Notes: generated from the sequence alone by a model not told the origin. A stretch of 64,000 nt of DNA from Symsagittifera roscoffensis (GCF_963678635.1 NC_087062.1:23104370-23168369), one strand, 5' to 3'. Positions 11,986 through 21,484 are shown, numbered from the stretch's first letter. Numbers and translations: made by a program.

Positions 11986-13872
11986 AATTGATCTAGTGGA
12001 AAAAAGAAATAATTCTCATATTGAATTGTCAGAAATTGTACGAGTTAATTACAGTGCTAATTTAAGTTAACAGAACACAAAAACAAAATTAAAAAAACTC
12101 AAACGCTTTTTCTCAAATTGGGTTCAAGATTAGAGAAAAAAAGAAGAGAACAAAAATTACTCAAAATTTAAGCAAAAATAAAATGGTGCAAGTTTGCAGC
12201 TTAACTTTTCCAGAAAAAAAATTTAGTTGATCAAGAATTACGCCAAAACTACCAAGTTGATTGATAAGAAACTTATATCAAAAGAAGAGCCTCATACACC
12301 GCATGAAAAAATTTAACAATGCTGAGGTCTCCAAAATCTTGTCTATAAAATGTGTTCCTGGTTGATAGCCAAAAAATGTCATTTTACTATAAAAAAAATT
12401 AAAATCTCTGTTTAAAAAAATCAAATATTTTGCAAATTTTTTTGGAATTTCTATTTCTTAAAACTTTTTCAGTCTGTATAAGAGGTTTTTTGTTGTAAAT
12501 TTTCTATAAATTAACTTGATAGTTTCAGCGTAATTTTTGGTTAACTAAAAAAAGCATAAATGATCCCTTTAGGGGGAAACTTTTGACTGCGAATCTCAGA
12601 ACAAGAATTGCTTGATATTCATCCTGGTGAAATTCTGAGCAACTTTGTTCTCATCATTATTCTCTAGTCTTAACCCAATTTGAGAAGAAAAAAAAACAAC
12701 TTTTGAATCTTCAAATTTTGTTTGTTTTGAGGGGATTGCAAAATCAGCACTGTACTAAAAGCAAAATTATATTCTTAATGTTTGTTCCGCTGTTGAGGCT
12801 TATAAAGCTATTCGATAGAGTTCCTAGAGCTGGTCTCGATTAAAAGTAGAGAAAATTATAAATCCGAGAGGCGTAAATTAATCATGAGTCATTTGAGTCA
12901 CTAAGCTTGGTGTTTAAAAATAGCATTAATTTGGGTTCAGTTTATTTCTGATTTCTATCGCAGCCTCCTTTGGGTTGTCCCATAAAGTTCACGTTTAACG
13001 CATAGGGATTGCACTGGTCAGACTGGAGGTCAAAATAGGCACTGCAAGCATTGAAGGGTGTTAAATGATTTCCACGAAAACTTTAGGATTCAAAACGCTC
13101 AAGAAACGTTAAAATAGACTAGTTTAAGATTGATTCGAGAACAAAAAACAAGCGAAAACAAAACTATGAACGATACAAATTAAAGTATTGTATTATACAA
13201 TATACAAACGATTAAAGAAATTTTTCAATAGCACTCAGTTTACCCGGTGCCCCAGTCAAAATCAGCAGCTGAAGAAAAATTTGAGTTAAGAGTGCAATTT
13301 AAAGACATATTGCGAAAAGACGCGGCGACTAAGATTTCAGATTCTTAAATAATCTATGCTGCGAGTCAAAATTTTAATCTTAATTTTTGCGCGTCGACGT
13401 CTTGACTTAGTTGCAACATGGGTTAAAGCTTATTTGTTAGGAATAGTTGAAAATTCTCGATCCAAAAAAAAAAACAAGAAATTTCAGTGATAAGATAATT
13501 TTTGCGTCGTGAGTTAGGACCAATGTGGTTAACTCATAGAGCAATTTCGGATAGGGTACACCTTTCTGCTCGTCACGCTATCTTATTTTCGGCCGGATAG
13601 ATTCGTGCAACTTCTTAGTCTAATACCGATCCTAATCTTACTCTTATACTATCTAGTCTCAGGTTGTTTAACTAGTCTCTGCTAGGCTCAATAGATCTAG
13701 GGTATACTGGTTTATTGCGGCTGCTGAAGTCTTCTTGGAGAGTCCAACTAATTTCTAAGTTAAATTCAAATCTCTCTGGTGCTGAAATTACAAGTAATTT
13801 TAGCACTTACAAATAAGTGGGTTGTTAGTCAGATGGATCATGATTGGTTAATATTAAATACTTTACAGTGGT

Positions 13873-13921
13873 AAAATATCTAATTTATCCAATCATAAAA
13901 TGTAGTTTAGATCAGGTTCCA
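13873..13921 (+). repeat. Left copy of an exact 49-bp direct repeat flanking E1
   Basis: Identical to 31250-31298. Begins AAAATATCTAATTTATCC and ends AGATCAGGTTCCA. The matches stop abruptly on both sides. It sits where the plus strand changes from ordinary AT-rich sequence to the T/G-rich sequence of E1. Confidence 0.9.
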
Positions 13922-15425
13922 CCCATCCGGGTTTTACAGAGTTTTTTAGAATTGTCTTTCTGCAATTCGAATGATGGATGATGGACGTTGGTATTTGGCG
14001 AACATCATATTTCTTTTGGACTCTCTTGTTAGAGAAGTTCCAGGTCCAATCGTTGTATCTTTAAAAGACAACGACTGGGTCTTTGCAACAAACTCAAGTC
14101 TGATTCCAGAATGGTTGGCTATGACAGGTTTTTCTGTTTCATGTAGAGAACTTCTTTTGTGTTTGACCTTGTCTGGGAATGGCGTGGAGATTGTGCGTGG
14201 AGGGGATGCCTGGTTACTCGGATCTGTACGTATACTTGAACATCGAGGTGGTCATTGGTCTAGTTCAATGAAGTCCTTTTCTGCGAAGTCAAGTCGTACT
14301 CTAAATCCTTTGAGTTGTGATTGTGAGCGGCATATTGATTGTGGTTGGCCATTCTTTTTCGAGTGTAGTGGGGTCGTTTTGTCTTTGGATGTTCGTCTTT
14401 GGTGTTGTATGCTGATCTATATATTGCATAGTATAATTTACATTTTATAAAACTTTTATTAGTTTGATGTTTTAATTATGATTTTGGTTAGTTGTTTTCA
14501 CAAAAGCTTTTTGTTTTAGTTCGGTTATTTTGAAGAGTTACTCACCCTTGAGTAGCTCTTATTAAAAATAGGAGTGTGGTCACAAAGCGTGGATGTAGCG
14601 CGGTGGGTTAGGCCGGCTATAGAGCATGCTCAGGACGTCCTCTTCTGGTGGGTTAGGCCAGGAGTGGGAGTATGATTGCATGCGGTTTCTGTGAGAGGTC
14701 CTGTTATGTGATAACGTTTTATGTTGGGTTTGTTGTGGTTTTTCTTATGTTTTGTTGGTTATGTCCTTTTTTCAAAAATCAAATTGTTTGTGGTATGGGT
14801 TTGTCTTTCGACTTTTTTGTGTTTTATTATTTCTTCCTTAGACTTTATAATAGTCTTCAAAAGAATAAATTATCCAGTTTTAAACTGGGTTAATCCGGTT
14901 TGGGTACCGTTGGTTTCCTTTTCTTAGTCATGCTGTTATTCTATGATTTGTGGTGTTTAGTAAGCTGCGTTGGTTAGTTTTGTTTAGGATATAATTCCTT
15001 TCCAACCGGGTTAAAGGAAAGTTTGAAACGTGTTATCTTGTGTTAGAGTTGTTGAGTGTGAAAGCTTGAAACTGAAATTCATTATTTTAAACAATTCTTC
15101 GTGGGCGAGCTGTGCAAGTGTGGATAGAATTTTTGTGCGAATGAATGAAAATATCAAAAGGTTAGTACTGCATTTTCGTGTTATCAATTTACTACATAGA
15201 ATTTCAATTTTACTGCTAGTTGTTGGGAAAAATTAAGTTACAAATTTCATCATTATTAGATTTACTGCTTGTGGGGAAAAAATTTGTAAAATAAATTACT
15301 GCATTGGTATGAATTTTATTTAATTTGTTTGGTGCAAAGTACTAATAGAGTTTTAAACAGTTTGAAGAAGTTTTCTATTTTTTATTTTTCTTTTGTGTAT
15401 TTTTCAGATGATCGTTGGATGGACG
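13922..15425 (-). other. E1 3' noncoding region
   Basis: T/G-rich on the plus strand like the rest of E1, with no gene I can support. It holds a hairpin near 14537-14561 (GAGTTACTC / GAGTAGCTC), two back-to-back 10-bp palindromes at 14622-14641, and a duplicated GGTGGGTTAGGCC at 14602 and 14647. A 159-codon open frame on the plus strand (13971-14450) lies here but has no counterpart or domain. This is where a 3' LTR would be expected, but I could not match it to the 5' side. Confidence 0.5.
14602..14659. repeat. GC-richer block: two direct repeats around two adjacent palindromes
   Basis: GGTGGGTTAGGCC occurs at 14602-14614 and 14647-14659. Between them GAGCATGCTC (14622-14631) is followed without a gap by AGGACGTCCT (14632-14641), each a perfect palindrome. 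The block is distinctly richer in GC than its surroundings. Role unknown; a regulatory or packaging structure is possible. Confidence 0.6.
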
Positions 15426-15433
15426 CTAAAATT

Positions 15434-15512
15434 CTACATAAGACATGGATAAAGAATGGTTAGTGTTTTATTTTGAATTTGTTAGTTAATAATATGTATA
15501 ATTCATACTTAC
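15434..15512 (-). promoter_or_regulatory. Candidate short intron just after the accessory-gene stop in E1
   Basis: On the minus strand a CAG/GTAAGT donor lies at 15512, directly after the stop of the accessory frame. An ATTAACTAAC branch-like site follows at 15490-15481, then TATGTAG at 15434 (or TTTTAG at 15426). E2 keeps a donor-like GTGAGT directly after the same stop and a TTTCTTTAG-type acceptor at the matching distance. The conserved signals suggest a small spliced intron in the 3' region of the element RNA. Confidence 0.45.
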
Positions 15513-15515
15513 CTG

Positions 15516-16391
15516 TTAGTCGTCGGGGGAGAAACCGTGGGGGAAGATGTCGCGGATTAGGTCGGAAGTTGTTAGTAATTTTGCTAATATGCGGATGATG
15601 TTTTTAGTTTGAAGCAGTGGCCAAAGCAATTGAAGTGCTTTAATGGTTGTTAGTTCTTCAGTGCCAACTGCAAACTCATAAGGTGTGTTTTGGATGAGAT
15701 TATATAATTTGTGATTGAATTTAGTGTTGTGGATGAATTCTAATATGGGGATTTCTATAGGTTGAACAAATTCGCGTGGGATAAGGAAGGGTCTGGATTC
15801 TTCTGCGTTGAAGGTCTTCGTGATGGGACAAAAAATATACATTTGGGTTATGGGGTCGTAATTGCCAAGAATACCATGAAGGTTAGTATCTTTAATGCAA
15901 TATGTGAAGTTAAGAAAAAATGGTGAAGTGTATTTAGAATTAATGAATTGAAAACGGTGGTGTGGTTGTCTTGATGGAGTGTGTAGGTCAAAGTGATTTT
16001 GGATAAAGCGATAATATGTATATGTGTGAGTTTGTTTAGTGCGTAACATAATATCGTGTGAGCAGTGCAAATCTCGTTCATGTGGTGCAAGGAAATGAAA
16101 GTTTAGTGAAAATAATTGAAAACGTTCTTTAAAACTTTCGTAAGCTTGTGTGTCGGTTAGTGCTTCTGAAATGATGTGGTCAAATTTGCGATCAAATATA
16201 TTGAGTGTAAATACATATGGTGTTTTATTGAAGAATTTTTCTGTGATTCGTGGGTTAGCGAAGCGATCATCATCTAAAAATTGGTCTTGATTAGTTCGGA
16301 TGATGTTATGATCGTAATATTCTAGCGTATATTCGTTAGCTCGGGGTGCAGTGTATGTTTTTAGTGACTTTTTATATCCGATGTAAGTAAA
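15516..16391 (-). pseudogene. E1 accessory gene, 3' part after an in-frame stop
   Basis: In frame with the preceding 16392-17324 ORF and separated from it by one TAA codon (16392-16394). Together they span 603 codons. It continues as about 290 open codons, starting FTYIGYKKSLKTYTAPRANE, then a histidine/threonine-rich stretch and a hydrophobic C-terminal part (TIKALQLLWPLLQTKNIIRI) ending SPDD. It has no Met until 16070, so as it stands only a 184-residue internal start product is possible. E2 shows the same protein sequence across the junction with a sense codon. No known domain recognised. Confidence 0.6.
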
Positions 16392-17324
16392 TTATCTATG
16401 TGTTAGTGGTGTAGTGAGTCGATATAGCATATCTTTATTTCGTTCTATATCGATGTGAGTGTTAGATAAAGGTAGGCAAAGGGGATTAGTAAAATGATAA
16501 TATGAGGTCCAAGGAAGGGTAGGCATTAAAACGTGTTCGTCTACAAAACTACGTGTGTCGTTAGTGTCGTGAGGGGTGTTCAAAGTATATTGTGGAAATG
16601 AGGGTAGGGTGATAGCTAAAAATTCTTTCGTGTTAGTGTGATTTGGATGATTTATATATTCACGGGCTGTTCCTGGTTTTGTTGGAAATGGATGGTTTGG
16701 GAATTTTCTTTTGAAAGTGCGATAAGCTCTATTAGTGCTGAGTGAAGATTCAGTGGATGTGGATGATGGTGCTAATGATGCGGTATAAACTGAAGAGGGC
16801 GTAGGGGTAGGTGGGTTAGATGAATCTATTGTGGATGAAATCTGGTTTATAGTGGAGGTGTCAAGGTGGTAGGGTTGCTGTTGTAGGGTAATAAAATTAT
16901 CTAGTTCTGGGGAGATTTGGGGGGTGTCTGGAGAATTGGATGATCGGTCTGAATGAAGTGAAGAGTAGGTTGGAGTGACTTGGGAAGCATAAGAGGGTGT
17001 AGAAATGGTTGGGACAGGGTTATTTGGTGGGATTGGTTGAAAAGGGGGTTTGGAAAAAACTGAGGGATTGGTGTGAAAATTATTGGATGGAGATGGTTCA
17101 GAGTCGGCAAATTCATCGGGGGTTTCAATATTTGGGTTATTGAGTTGTGAAGTGGAGTATAAAACTGAGATTTGTGAATTAGTATCTGAATTCATGCCTG
17201 ATGTTACATTATTGGTTGGGAAATCGGGTGGCGGGAAAGCAAAAAGTGGAAAGATTGTAATTGGAGTGGTAAGGTTGGTTGGGTGGGAATTTGAGCGGTG
17301 TAGGGATCCAAGTTGTCGGCTCAT
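16392..17324 (-). CDS. E1 accessory gene, N-terminal part (310 aa, Pro/Ser/Thr-rich)
   Basis: Starts at an ATG overlapping the envelope stop (ATGA), an arrangement known to allow termination-reinitiation in compact viral RNAs. The first half is Pro/Ser/Thr/Asn-rich and probably disordered. The second half has a basic patch (YRTFKRKFPNHPFPTKP) and a more ordered end. It stops at 16392, but the open frame resumes directly, so this is best read as the truncated N-terminal half of a roughly 600-residue protein. No signal peptide, membrane segment or known domain. Function unknown; conserved in E2 as a broken copy. Confidence 0.55.
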   Translation of the reverse strand: MSRQLGSLHRSNSHPTNLTTPITIFPLFAFPPPDFPTNNVTSGMNSDTNSQISVLYSTSQLNNPNIETPDEFADSEPSPSNNFHTNPSVFSKPPFQPIPPNNPVPTISTPSYASQVTPTYSSLHSDRSSNSPDTPQISPELDNFITLQQQPYHLDTSTINQISSTIDSSNPPTPTPSSVYTASLAPSSTSTESSLSTNRAYRTFKRKFPNHPFPTKPGTAREYINHPNHTNTKEFLAITLPSFPQYTLNTPHDTNDTRSFVDEHVLMPTLPWTSYYHFTNPLCLPLSNTHIDIERNKDMLYRLTTPLTHR

Positions 17325-19939
17325 CGTGGGCTAAAAAAATTAATATTTTGAGATTGAAAAGCGGTGGTATGGGGTTGTTCTATAATTTGTTCATAAGTAT
17401 TTTCATCTAGTGGATGGTGTGTCATTATGTGTTGGATGGGACTTTGTGATATGTTTGGTCTAAAATTTGGATTATGTGTTATTGCTAAATTTCGAAAATT
17501 TCGTGGGACTAGGGATAATGGATGGTTATGTGGTAGGGGTGGTAACTGTCGTGCTGTAGGTGTTGTGTCTACATTGTTATGTTCTTCGTCGTATGTGTTC
17601 TGTCTTGTTGCTATTTTTGTGTTGTATTCTTTTAATTGTGCGTCTAAAAGAATTTTATTTATTGATGAAGAAAAAATTCCGAAAAATCCTGCAAATAGTA
17701 TGCGTGCTACACTTGCTTGTCTGTTTACTTGTGTGTGTATAGCACATGTGTTGTAGATTCCTTTTAAGAGTGAAAAAAGAAATCCTAAAAAGTTAAACAT
17801 TGCGTATAAAATAGTTAATTTTTCTAAGATGTAGTAGGGCCATCCTAGAAAATCAAGAATTTCGTTTTTGAGTGTAACAAAGCTAAAAATATTTATAGGT
17901 GATATATCTTGTGGACGGTATTTTTCACCGTTTAGATATATATAGTCTTTAATATCTTTAAAATATCCGCTATAGTCTTGTGTATAAATATCTGCAAATC
18001 CTGCGGTTTCGGCAAGTTTGCGTAGATTTTGGTCAATTGATTGTCTTTGTATTGTGTCCATTTGTGTTAATAATTCTTGGAATTGTTGTGTTCTAATGAG
18101 ATGTTGAATATCTGATTTTGAATATATTCCAATTGATTGTAAGTCAATATTTGGGTTGCGAGCGATAGCTCTAATGCTTTCAGGTGAAAATTTTTTGAGT
18201 GATTGCATTAATGTGGGATATGGGGTAAGAAGGTAATATTTATCTTCATCAGGGTTTAGTTGTACTACATTGTGGCTATTTTCTGATCCACATGGGACTG
18301 CGGTATCCCAAAAATAGGTTCTTCTTGAAAGTGTGTCAACGAAATGTACTTTATTCTTATAAAAGATAGGGATTCTTTTATAGCATCGTTTATCTTCAAA
18401 AACGTATAGTGGTGATACTTTTTTGGTACAGGTATAAAACCATAAAATATTTCCTTCATAGTCTAAAAAATTTGATCTATTTCCTGATAGTAAATATCCT
18501 GCGTAGGGTATTTTTAATACTGCTAGTGCAAGTGATTGTAGGATTTGTGTCCGTTCTAATTCGCATAGTTGGTGAAGTGTTTCTAATTCGGAGAGTGACA
18601 TTTCTTGAAAAATGCCGCTAATCGTGTAGTCTAATTTCATATCTAGGTGAATATCATAGTGGATATTACCGAAATATGTACTATTCATTAGTGATAGTTC
18701 TTGTAAACATGTGCTTCTAGTGTCATGGGGCTTTAGATGTCCACCAGGTTGACCTTTACTTTTTTGAAAATTAACTGGTATATATGGTGTTCCTTCGTTG
18801 ATAGGATGACTTGTGGCGTATGGGTCGATTTTTATTTTTCCAGTGGTCATGTCGAATCCTTTTTCGTATTCAACTAATATTTCGGAGTATTGTGTTTTGT
18901 GAAGTGGGTTTCTGTATTTACATGCAAGTTCTGTTTCTTGATATATTTGAAAACGTGTCAATTTGTTTTCTATATTGTGTGTATTTCTAAAATTTGAACT
19001 TTGTTTTCGTGATGGATTTACTTGTTCATATGGAATTGATTGTATGAAATATTTTTCGTGAAATTTTATCATACGAGCGTGTATTTTTGCTACTTGAAAT
19101 GTTGTACATGTGTCTTCGGGGAACCAAACAATTGTTGCTTGTGTTCGTGTTGTAGGGTCACAATAGCCTTGATCGTTTTTACAAGGTAATCTAATTCCTT
19201 GGTAGACCATTGTGTTGTCTGATAAATCGCGTGTGAGTTGTATTTTTTCGAGTTGTATTTTCCAATCGAAAAACATTATTTCTTGATACCCTTTATTTTT
19301 TGTGTCTGCTTTGCAGTTTGATGGGTTATTTATGCCAAGGTGTGGTATCCAGTGTTTATCGTGTATGTCATAAGTTAATCTTCCATGTGCGCCGTTATAT
19401 GGGTATTTTTCATCTAATTTTATATGTCCTTGATATCTTTCAAGTTCTGCTTGATGTACAGAGTCTGAAAAAACTTGGAAGTATACTAACTTTCTATCTG
19501 AGTTTTTATTTCTTGTGATATTTAATCTGAGTAACTCGTTTTTACAATCTTCGGGACGGAGATGTAAAAGTCGTTCGATATTACTCTGGTAGAATGATTC
19601 GTGGTCAAGTCGGTTTTTATTTCCATTAGAAACTTGTGAACAATGTACTTTCTTTTCAGAAAATGTTGCTGTGAATTTATATCCGATAACTGTTGTTGCT
19701 CGGGCTTTTGAGTAAAGTGTTGCTATTACATTTGTAGTTTCTATGGCTTGTGGTTCGGTTTCGCTTTGTGATACTTGATTTATTGCATATTTGTGTAGTG
19801 TTTTTTGTTCGTTTTCTTCACAATCATAATGTGTTACTAATAAATCTTGGGGTCCTGTGCGGGGGGAAGGGTTTATGTTTTGATTGGAGATTACTAGAAA
19901 AAGGAGTTGGAGAAAGATTAATACTTTTAGAATATACAT
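17321..19939 (-). CDS. env: E1 envelope-like glycoprotein (872 aa)
   Basis: Candidate surface glycoprotein of the retroelement. Seen directly: a hydrophobic signal-like start at residues 1-18; a Cys-bearing ectodomain with Cys at about 40, 100, 132, 209, 253, 260, 278, 340, 411, 459, 504, 519 and 550; N-glycosylation sequons such as NRS at 487; a strongly hydrophobic segment at about 700-726 followed by a second at 745-760; and a Pro-rich tail of about 110 residues. The layout (signal, ectodomain, one C-proximal anchor) is that of a viral fusion glycoprotein. The spacing of the CY..IPI.Y.....FVD..(S)R block at 519-540 and of the early Cys reminds me of the gB-like (class III) glycoproteins of chuvirus type found in some animal retroelements, but I cannot prove this. 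No furin-type site was evident. The gene overlaps both neighbours. It is intact here and broken in E2. Confidence 0.65.
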   Translation of the reverse strand: MYILKVLIFLQLLFLVISNQNINPSPRTGPQDLLVTHYDCEENEQKTLHKYAINQVSQSETEPQAIETTNVIATLYSKARATTVIGYKFTATFSEKKVHCSQVSNGNKNRLDHESFYQSNIERLLHLRPEDCKNELLRLNITRNKNSDRKLVYFQVFSDSVHQAELERYQGHIKLDEKYPYNGAHGRLTYDIHDKHWIPHLGINNPSNCKADTKNKGYQEIMFFDWKIQLEKIQLTRDLSDNTMVYQGIRLPCKNDQGYCDPTTRTQATIVWFPEDTCTTFQVAKIHARMIKFHEKYFIQSIPYEQVNPSRKQSSNFRNTHNIENKLTRFQIYQETELACKYRNPLHKTQYSEILVEYEKGFDMTTGKIKIDPYATSHPINEGTPYIPVNFQKSKGQPGGHLKPHDTRSTCLQELSLMNSTYFGNIHYDIHLDMKLDYTISGIFQEMSLSELETLHQLCELERTQILQSLALAVLKIPYAGYLLSGNRSNFLDYEGNILWFYTCTKKVSPLYVFEDKRCYKRIPIFYKNKVHFVDTLSRRTYFWDTAVPCGSENSHNVVQLNPDEDKYYLLTPYPTLMQSLKKFSPESIRAIARNPNIDLQSIGIYSKSDIQHLIRTQQFQELLTQMDTIQRQSIDQNLRKLAETAGFADIYTQDYSGYFKDIKDYIYLNGEKYRPQDISPINIFSFVTLKNEILDFLGWPYYILEKLTILYAMFNFLGFLFSLLKGIYNTCAIHTQVNRQASVARILFAGFFGIFSSSINKILLDAQLKEYNTKIATRQNTYDEEHNNVDTTPTARQLPPLPHNHPLSLVPRNFRNLAITHNPNFRPNISQSPIQHIMTHHPLDENTYEQIIEQPHTTAFQSQNINFFSPR

Positions 19940-21060
19940 ATGTATGATAATCCTGAATATGGGTTATAAAATGTGATGTAACCAATTGTCTTTTTGGTAT
20001 ATCTGTCGTATTTATATATTACTTCAGTTGTTATAAATGGTGGTGGTAGTGATTGAGCTGTTATGTTTGGTGGGTTTAATGGGTAGGGATGTTGAGCAAT
20101 GTTGTTTAATTTAACTGTGATTTCAAATTTTAGTTGTAGACTATTTTGTTGGAGTATTTGGATGTTGTGATCACGAATGTCTTCGTGGATGTCTTGTCGA
20201 TATTGTAATCTATTAAGTGCCCAGTTGTGGAGTCGGTTACTTTCTAGGTGTTGTCCAAATAATGGTAGAGGTGCTGTAAATGTATTCCAATCTAGTCTTA
20301 AAGGAATATTTGTTGATGATTGTTCTCGATATCTTGCGTCGAGGTTATTTGGAAAATTTAAGTTAAAAGGCGTCGGTGAAATTTGACCGATTGATGGTGT
20401 TGATGGTAGTGATAATGTTTCTGGTAGTGATGAGGATGTTGTTGTATCTGAAGAAATATCTATTGGGTCATTGGTTAAATTTGGTTCACCTTGTGTGAAT
20501 GAATGTGTTGTCCAATATGGTAGTCGTGATGTTGGGTTTGGAGGGTTAAAGGGATTTTCACGTATTTGTTCAGATGTTGGTGTTGAGCCTAAGTAATCTG
20601 AGGGTAGGCTTGAGGTGCTACGCTGTGAAAGAAGCGTAGGGGTTTCTGATAATATACCAGTGGGGTTTTCTGGAGTGCTTTGTGATGGGGATTGAGGTAT
20701 TTCAAAATGAACTCGGGGAGTTTGAGAATTTCTGTTTCGTCGAGGATGTATAATTTGTCTATTTATTTCTACTGTATTTTGGTTTTGACTAAGATTGCGT
20801 ATTCTACTTAGTTCTTGTGGTAGTGTTGGATATAGGTTATATGTTGGTTCACTTAGAGGTGCTTGTCGTTGAACTGGTTCTAGTGGTTCAGATAAGCGAG
20901 CGTGTCGTTCTTCAAAAGTATATGGGTTATCTTGAAAGGAAATTCGTGTAGATGTTTGGGGATTTTGGGTAGTTGAAGGTGTTGTTGGGTTATCTTGGGA
21001 TGATGTCGGTGAAGACTGACTTTGTGGCTGTTGGTTAGCAATTTTTGATAGGTTTTTGAT
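19927..21060 (-). CDS. E1 Pro/Ser-rich frame without any Met codon (377 codons)
   Basis: Open from just after a TAG at 21061-21063 to a TAA at 19927-19929, 13 nt inside the envelope gene. There is no Met codon anywhere in it, so it cannot start at AUG. It must be reached by splicing, frameshift or a non-AUG start, or be a chance frame. Conservation in E2 (PSDYLGSTPTSEQ.RENPFN and other blocks) argues that it is real. The first two thirds are Pro/Ser/Thr/Gln-rich and likely disordered. The last third is more ordered (RLHNWALNRLQYRQDIHEDI, then LQLKFEITVKLNNI). A donor-like CACAG/GTACGA at 21281, conserved in E2, lies upstream in the hydrophobic ORF and could splice into this frame. Function unknown. 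Confidence 0.5.
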   Translation of the reverse strand: MKNLSKIANQQPQSQSSPTSSQDNPTTPSTTQNPQTSTRISFQDNPYTFEERHARLSEPLEPVQRQAPLSEPTYNLYPTLPQELSRIRNLSQNQNTVEINRQIIHPRRNRNSQTPRVHFEIPQSPSQSTPENPTGILSETPTLLSQRSTSSLPSDYLGSTPTSEQIRENPFNPPNPTSRLPYWTTHSFTQGEPNLTNDPIDISSDTTTSSSLPETLSLPSTPSIGQISPTPFNLNFPNNLDARYREQSSTNIPLRLDWNTFTAPLPLFGQHLESNRLHNWALNRLQYRQDIHEDIRDHNIQILQQNSLQLKFEITVKLNNIAQHPYPLNPPNITAQSLPPPFITTEVIYKYDRYTKKTIGYITFYNPYSGLSYICIF

Positions 21061-21068
21061 CTATTCTT

Positions 21069-21257
21069 TTAGTGAAAAAGTTTTTGTTTATTATAGTATT
21101 CTTCTAAAAAAAGAATTGGGAGGATTGTTGCTAGGGCGAATGTGATGATTGCTTTCTTTATACATTTGCATATTGTCAAAATTAGGGATGATAGAAATGT
21201 TATAAAAATTACAAATAGTAAAAAGATATCGGTTCTACTAAAAATAGTTCGTATCAT
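21069..21257 (-). CDS. E1 small membrane ORF (62 aa)
   Basis: Starts at an ATG overlapping the stop of the upstream hydrophobic ORF (TAAATG). Basic start IRTIFSRTD, hydrophobic residues about 10-28 (IFLLFVIFITFLSSLILTI), a CKCIKKA hinge, then a second hydrophobic stretch to about 50. The closely similar ORF at 5529-5750 in E2 supports it as a real element gene. It may be an independent small membrane protein or an internal part of a larger product. Function unknown. Confidence 0.45.
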   Translation of the reverse strand: MIRTIFSRTDIFLLFVIFITFLSSLILTICKCIKKAIITFALATILPILFLEEYYNKQKLFH

Positions 21258-21484
21258 TTAGATAAGTTTTGTGAATCGTACCTGTGGATATAGTCAAGGG
21301 CTTTTGAAAGCTGGAGGTATAGTTCAAATATGGAATAGAAAATTAAAAAAATATTGCAAAAAATGATTAAAATTATTACAAAAGATTCAAAGATATCAAA
21401 AAGAAATAATATGAAAAGTCTAAATATCGTAAAAAATTGTTTGAGATTTGTTAGAATTATGTTGACTGATTGAGAGAAGAGCAT
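21254..21484 (-). CDS. E1 hydrophobic ORF (76 aa) carrying a conserved donor-like site
   Basis: Residues about 17-57 are almost entirely hydrophobic (FFTIFRLFILFLFDIF, then IIFCNIFLIFYSIFELYL), consistent with one or two membrane passes. Its last codons contain CACAG/GTACGA (cut at 21281), with the same site in E2 at about 5773. The conserved site suggests that this ORF may serve as a 5' exon for a spliced subgenomic product. The N-terminus is short for a signal peptide. No family recognised; low-complexity composition lowers confidence. Confidence 0.35.
   Translation of the reverse strand: MLFSQSVNIILTNLKQFFTIFRLFILFLFDIFESFVIILIIFCNIFLIFYSIFELYLQLSKALDYIHRYDSQNLSK

Larger units (their letters stand above)
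8263..13872. other. Intergenic spacer between the two retroelement copies, repeats only
   Basis: AT-rich sequence without any supported gene. It contains a short tandem repeat (9348-9398), two MITE-like copies (9429-9950 and 10138-10628) and an inverted-repeat element (11755-11985). Short open frames here (for example 11342-11572 on the plus strand) have no recognisable domain, no splice context and no counterpart elsewhere in the window. Confidence 0.6.

Noticed and set aside
13316-13407. Imperfect inverted repeat (GACGCGGCGACTAAGATTT and its partial mirror)
   Set aside because: Many mismatches and uneven arms; not clearly above chance.
13971-14450. 159-codon open frame on the plus strand in the 3' noncoding part of E1
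   Set aside because: It is opposite to all element genes, has no domain or counterpart, and long open frames arise easily in this T/G-skewed sequence.
17427-20386. Several plus-strand open frames inside the envelope and Pro/Ser-rich genes
   Set aside because: They are antisense shadows of the minus-strand genes, with low-complexity Leu/Val/Cys/Phe-rich translations.
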